From Bacteroidia bacterium (lineage in GTDB: Bacteria > Bacteroidota > Bacteroidia > Flavobacteriales > Flavobacteriaceae): a stretch of 8,930 nt of DNA. This document shows, piece after piece, positions 5,707 through 8,930 of the stretch (positions are counted from its first letter, which is position 1; every line of letters starts with the position of its first letter). The notes below the pieces were generated by a model. That model was given only the letters and a program-made list of their open reading frames with translations, was not told the origin of the DNA and searched no databases. The position numbers and the translations under genes were made by a program. The stretch lies in contig JAHHLF010000019.1 of the NCBI GenBank assembly GCA_018679315.1, forward strand, positions 1-8,930, given 5' to 3'.

Positions 5707-7406
5707 CAGCCGGTTTTTTGTTTGCGTTTACGGATCTTGGCATATACGATCCAGGCACCTATAAAAATCAGGAAGGGGATGAAGTAGGAGCGTGGTTCTC
5801 CTGAGCCACCCACGGTCGTAAAAATGCGTTCCCAACGAGGCCGCCATTTGGTCATGCCATCATTAAAGTTGTCAAAACTCAACCATATAAATACAGGTTT
5901 TCCGACAATATGGTTCGCCGGAACATAGCCCCATGTCCTGCTATCTTCTGAATGATGCCTGTTATCTCCCATCATCCAGTAATAGTCCATTTTAAACGTA
6001 TAGCTATCTGCAGGCTGCCCATTGATTAGCACTTGATTGCCATTTACAGAAACGGTGTTCTCTTCATAATCACGAATGATCTTTTTATACAAAGGCAGTA
6101 CATCCGGGTTCATGGCAACTTTATCACCGGTCTTGGGAAGATAGATAGGACCAAAATTATCATTGTTCCATGGATATCTCGGATCTTGTGGAAAAATATT
6201 ATGCCCTGGTTTGCCAGGAAGTTCCATGATCTTTACAACAGAATCAATACGGGTGTCGGCTTTAACTTTTTCTACCATCTCATCGGTCATGGTAGCCATA
6301 CGTTCTCTTCCGGTCTCTTCGCGTAAATTGAGTCCGGCTGCACGGATCGCTTCGATGGGAATTCCTGCGGCCTTAGCATATAATTCGATCTCACCCCTTT
6401 CATTCTGGTTGGCACCAATAAGGTATTTACTGATCATGTTGAATTGCTCCTGATTGAGCGGACCGGATAAATATTTCCGTGTGAATTCATCCACACCGGC
6501 TGATCTCAGCAGACGGGAACTGACGCCTTTTTGTGCATAGATCGTGTAATCATACATTGGCTTTGCGCGATCGTGCAAGACTAATTGTTCCCCATTTATG
6601 TAAACAAAACCATTTCGGATTTCCAGGGAATCCCCGGGTGTACCTACACAGCGTTTTACATAGTTTGATTTCTTATCGATAGGCTTCCTAACACCTTTCT
6701 CCCTCTTGAAAAAGATGCGGACCGTATCGGCAGGCCAGCTAAAGACAACAATATCATTTTTCTCCACACTTTCAAATCCGGGAAGCCGGAAATAGGGGAG
6801 TTGAGGTTTATTCAGATACGAACGAATGCCCAAAACGGGAAGGGTATCGTGAACCATGGGCGCCGCTACAGTGGTCATGGGTGTCCGTGCCCCATAATGA
6901 AATTTAGACACAAAGAGGAGGTCGCCTATGCGCAGTGTGCGTTCCAGGGATCCGGTTGGTATCACATAAGGTTGCATAAAATAGGTGTGCACCAAAGTGG
7001 CTGCAACGATGGCAAAGACAATAGAACTAACCCATTCACCTAAACCTGTACGCGGATGCATGGATCGGTCCGGAACATAGGAAACATCCATGGCATAGTT
7101 TACATAGTATATGTAGAAACCCAGGGTGAGTACTACTAACCAGCTTTCCCAAACACTGTTTCTGCCAAAACTCCGGATGGTTTCGACCCATACCACAGGA
7201 AACATCAAAAGATTAATAATAGGTATAAAAAGCAAGATCACCCACCACCATGGACGCTTGATGATCTTCATCAGGATAACGGCGTTGTAGACAGGGATAG
7301 CGGCCTCCCAGGCCTTCCTTCCTGCTTTGACATATAATTTCCAGGTCCCCAGGAAATGAACTACCTGAACAAGCAGAATAAAAAGCAACCATTGTGTACC
7401 GTTCAT
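5706..7406 (-). CDS. lepB: Signal peptidase I, long Bacteroidota form with DUF5684-like N-terminal membrane domain
   Basis: Signal peptidase I removes signal peptides from exported preproteins at the outer face of the inner membrane. At 566 residues it is much longer than E. coli LepB (324). An N-terminal multi-helix region (about 1-110) has AGRKAWEAAIPVYN (28-41) and RPWWW, as in DUF5684 proteins. The S26 peptidase part begins at the membrane helix near 124-144. Box B is PTGSLERTL (150-158) with nucleophile S153, and the residue after it is Leu rather than the usual Met. Box D is YVKRCVGTPGDSLEI (249-263) with the general base K251. Box E is MMGDNRHHSEDSR (478-490). About 190 residues (280-470) sit between boxes D and E, including an Asn/Gln/Glu-rich helical stretch. 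A C-terminal hydrophobic segment (541-556) gives a second anchor region. The stop overlaps the WbqC-like start. Confidence 0.96.
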   Translation of the reverse strand: MNGTQWLLFILLVQVVHFLGTWKLYVKAGRKAWEAAIPVYNAVILMKIIKRPWWWVILLFIPIINLLMFPVVWVETIRSFGRNSVWESWLVVLTLGFYIYYVNYAMDVSYVPDRSMHPRTGLGEWVSSIVFAIVAATLVHTYFMQPYVIPTGSLERTLRIGDLLFVSKFHYGARTPMTTVAAPMVHDTLPVLGIRSYLNKPQLPYFRLPGFESVEKNDIVVFSWPADTVRIFFKREKGVRKPIDKKSNYVKRCVGTPGDSLEIRNGFVYINGEQLVLHDRAKPMYDYTIYAQKGVSSRLLRSAGVDEFTRKYLSGPLNQEQFNMISKYLIGANQNERGEIELYAKAAGIPIEAIRAAGLNLREETGRERMATMTDEMVEKVKADTRIDSVVKIMELPGKPGHNIFPQDPRYPWNNDNFGPIYLPKTGDKVAMNPDVLPLYKKIIRDYEENTVSVNGNQVLINGQPADSYTFKMDYYWMMGDNRHHSEDSRTWGYVPANHIVGKPVFIWLSFDNFNDGMTKWRPRWERIFTTVGGSGEPRSYFIPFLIFIGAWIVYAKIRKRKQKTG

Positions 7407-7429
7407 ATTTTGTATTTGGATTTAAGACG

Positions 7430-7437
7430 CAAAATTA
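7430..7437 (-). promoter_or_regulatory. Candidate Bacteroidota-type -7 element TAATTTTG upstream of lepB
   Basis: Read on the minus strand, TAATTTTG is a perfect match to TAnnTTTG. It lies in the 49 bp gap between the dapB stop and the lepB start, the only real gap in the minus-strand set. Transcription would start about 15-20 bases before the lepB ATG, a plausible short leader. A TTTG at 7450-7453 is only 12 bases upstream, shorter than the usual spacer, so the -33 element is not convincing. If real, lepB and the WbqC-like gene can be transcribed apart from parB and dapB. Confidence 0.45.
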
Positions 7438-7455
7438 CGGACTGTGTTACAAACT

Positions 7456-8157
7456 TTATGTATCCTCTAACACATCTTGCATACTAAACAGCCCCGTTTT
7501 CCCAATGATCCACTCCGAAGCCAGTATTGCCCCGGCGGCAAAACCCATCCGGCTATGTGCTGTATGTGTGATCTGGATCGCATCGTCTGCACTCTCCCAC
7601 AGGATTTCGTGAGTTCCGGGAGCCTGCCCTTCACGAGATGAGGTCACAGGGATCATCTTAGGATCTTTCGAATCCATGGACCAGCCGGAATAGCGGGAAT
7701 TATCGGCAATATCATGAGCCAATCGGATCGCTGTTCCGCTTGGGGAATCCAGTTTATTCTCGTGATGGATCTCATGCAAGCGAACGCGATAATTCGAATG
7801 CTTGTCCATCATATTCGCCAGGTCCCTGTTCAGTTTAAAAAACAAGTTTACGCCCAGGCTAAAGTTAGACGCATAGAGGAAAGCGCCGTTATTATTTTTG
7901 CAAATAGCTTCGATCTCAGGCTTTTTATCCAGCCAACCCGTTGTCCCTGAGATCACCGGCACACCATTTTCCAGGCAGCCTTTCACTATGTCAAATGCTG
8001 CTGCGGGCGTACTGAAATCGATAGCCACATCCATTGAGCTATACGGAGCGAGTTCAGAATTTGTATCAATACGGGCCACGATCTCATGGCCTTGATCTGT
8101 CGCGAGTTTCCCGATCAATTGTCCCATTTTCCCATAACCAAAGAGTCCGATCCGCAT
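7456..8157 (-). CDS. dapB: 4-hydroxy-tetrahydrodipicolinate reductase
   Basis: DapB reduces 4-hydroxy-2,3,4,5-tetrahydrodipicolinate to tetrahydrodipicolinate with NAD(P)H, in the cytosolic pathway to diaminopimelate (peptidoglycan) and lysine. The 233-residue protein has the Rossmann nucleotide-binding loop GYGKMG (7-12), IDFSTP (46-51), SGTTGW (70-75), the ASNFSLGVN segment (96-104) and the catalytic EIHHENKLDSPSGTA block (129-143) with H131 and K135. It is about 40 residues shorter than the E. coli enzyme (273), which I recall as usual in Bacteroidota. The end of the second Rossmann strand reads ARIDTN (28-33), with acidic D31 and no following arginine. That would be compatible with NADH use, but this is inference. 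The ATG directly abuts the stop of the upstream DUF5683 gene. Confidence 0.97.
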   Translation of the reverse strand: MRIGLFGYGKMGQLIGKLATDQGHEIVARIDTNSELAPYSSMDVAIDFSTPAAAFDIVKGCLENGVPVISGTTGWLDKKPEIEAICKNNNGAFLYASNFSLGVNLFFKLNRDLANMMDKHSNYRVRLHEIHHENKLDSPSGTAIRLAHDIADNSRYSGWSMDSKDPKMIPVTSSREGQAPGTHEILWESADDAIQITHTAHSRMGFAAGAILASEWIIGKTGLFSMQDVLEDT

Positions 8158-8796
8158 TTAAAATTTTATTTGAAGGGCCAGACCGTAGTGAGCCTGTCCG
8201 TATTGTTCTTCCCAGTGCAAATAGGGTTTAATATCCATACTGAGTTTTTCATCGACATTGAATTGTTTCAGGTGCGCATCTACATTGGCATCAATAATAT
8301 TCAAAGCATAGAGTCCGATCGTAATAAGCAAGGACAGATCCCTGTCGCGCTGAAAGCGTTCCTGGGCATCTTGTAAAGCTTCATCTGAAAAGTCAGGTTC
8401 CCCAGGGACAATACCGCTGCCATTTAAATCATAGTATTCATCGTCAATAAAGCCGGCTTGCCTGCGTTTAAATGCCGATCTGAAGCTATTGTATTGTCCG
8501 TCATTGTAGGTAATCGCATAGATCCCTGCCCCCAAAGCGCCCCATACTAGAGGGATCTTCCAATACCGTTTATTGTAGGCCTGACCCAATCCGGGTAAGA
8601 CGGCAGAATAAAAAGCAGCTTTGCTGGGTTTAAGGGGATCAATGGGGCCTTTAATTTCATTTTTCTTCTTCAGTTTGCGCTTCTGCTTTTTGGTCAGCAC
8701 AGTATCTACACGCAAGGTATCCGTTGCTGTCTCCTGGGCGTGAAGCGTGCAGAGCATACAAGTAAATAATAGAAGGAATATGTGCTTTTTAAACAC
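8158..8796 (-). CDS. DUF5683 family exported protein
   Basis: This 212-residue protein starts with a classic signal peptide: MFKK, then a hydrophobic core, then LHA before Q21, with likely cleavage after A20. A lysine-rich stretch (36-49) follows, then the family signature PSKAAFYSAVLPGLGQAYN (57-75) and RYWKIPLVWGALG (77-89), which I recognise as DUF5683. Hydrophobic segments lie at about 80-97 and 154-170. The end, HYGLALQIKF, alternates polar and apolar residues and closes in Phe, like an outer-membrane terminal strand, though the rest does not read as a barrel. The start is GTG: the next in-frame ATG (M14) would destroy the signal peptide. It overlaps the parB 3' end by 8 bp and abuts dapB, so it is probably co-expressed with both. 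The function is unknown. Confidence 0.88.
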   Translation of the reverse strand: MFKKHIFLLLFTCMLCTLHAQETATDTLRVDTVLTKKQKRKLKKKNEIKGPIDPLKPSKAAFYSAVLPGLGQAYNKRYWKIPLVWGALGAGIYAITYNDGQYNSFRSAFKRRQAGFIDDEYYDLNGSGIVPGEPDFSDEALQDAQERFQRDRDLSLLITIGLYALNIIDANVDAHLKQFNVDEKLSMDIKPYLHWEEQYGQAHYGLALQIKF

Positions 8797-8930
8797 CCGT
8801 GATCAGTTTTTTCAGTCGCCTGAAATCTTCTTCTGAGGTAAAAGGTATGTTTATCTTCCCTTTTGACGATCCGCCTGAGCTCAGGCTGACATCTGTATCC
8901 AGGTAGCGTTTCAGGTCATCTAAATAGGCC
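8789..8930 (-). CDS. parB: Chromosome partitioning protein ParB, C-terminal end (partial)
   Basis: Only the last 46 codons lie in the window; the gene continues beyond base 8930. The in-frame codons begin at 8929 and end with TAA at 8791-8789. The peptide contains AYLDDLKRYLDTDVSLSS, then SSKGKINIPFTSEEDFRRL and a short KKLITGV tail. This matches the ParB C-terminal dimerisation domain: a helix, a basic GKGKI-type strand pair, and FxSxEDFxRL before the last helix. ParB binds parS sites, spreads as a CTP-dependent clamp and works with ParA in origin segregation. The stop overlaps the GTG start of the DUF5683 gene by 8 bp. The call rests on a short but characteristic stretch; parA would be expected just upstream, outside the window. 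Confidence 0.85.
   Translation of the reverse strand, partial: AYLDDLKRYLDTDVSLSSGGSSKGKINIPFTSEEDFRRLKKLITGV

Noticed and set aside
6801..7043. Plus-strand open frames inside lepB, and similar ones inside dapB and the DUF5683 gene
   Set aside because: They are fully antisense to well-supported genes, give no recognisable proteins and have no promoter-like sequence of their own.
1..8930. Defence system, CRISPR array, insertion sequence, prophage or other novel mobile system
   Set aside because: I saw no transposase, integrase, direct-repeat array, terminal inverted repeats or tRNA-like site. All genes fit conserved flavobacterial core families.

Overview
The window looks like a stretch of core chromosome from a member of the Flavobacteriaceae (Bacteroidota). 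The evidence is the protein sequences: a MutL, an extended signal peptidase I with a DUF5684-type N-terminus, a WbqC-like protein, a rhomboid with a DUF6576-type tail, and a DUF5683 protein beside parB. The gene order also fits what I recall of this family. There are no clear Shine-Dalgarno sequences and two TAnnTTTG-like promoter elements, as expected for Bacteroidota. The genus cannot be fixed from the sequence.

Layout: two tightly packed gene sets converge near 5.08 kb. The plus-strand set (6-5092) is a membrane-anchored TPR protein, ribH (lumazine synthase), a 99-residue basic single-span membrane protein, mutL, and two consecutive rhomboid-family intramembrane proteases. The minus-strand set (8930 down to 5062) is the 3' end of parB, a DUF5683 protein, dapB, lepB and a WbqC-like protein. 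Every junction is an overlap or a zero-gap abutment, except an 85-91 bp gap after ribH and a 49 bp gap between dapB and lepB. Each of these gaps holds a candidate promoter element. The two sets overlap tail to tail by 31 bp, which leaves no room for a conventional intergenic terminator.

Functionally the plus-strand set mixes riboflavin synthesis, mismatch repair and membrane proteolysis, with no evident shared pathway. The minus-strand set links chromosome partitioning (ParB), the diaminopimelate/lysine branch that feeds peptidoglycan (DapB), preprotein processing (LepB) and a possible surface-glycan role (WbqC-like). DUF5683 is an unassigned exported protein.

I saw no mobile element, CRISPR array, tRNA, rRNA or obvious riboswitch, and no sign of recent transfer. 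I do not see a novel system. The points most worth a second look are the uncharacterised small membrane protein between ribH and mutL, a MutL whose endonuclease motifs are altered at several key residues, the long inter-box insertion in LepB, and the DUF5683 protein between parB and dapB.
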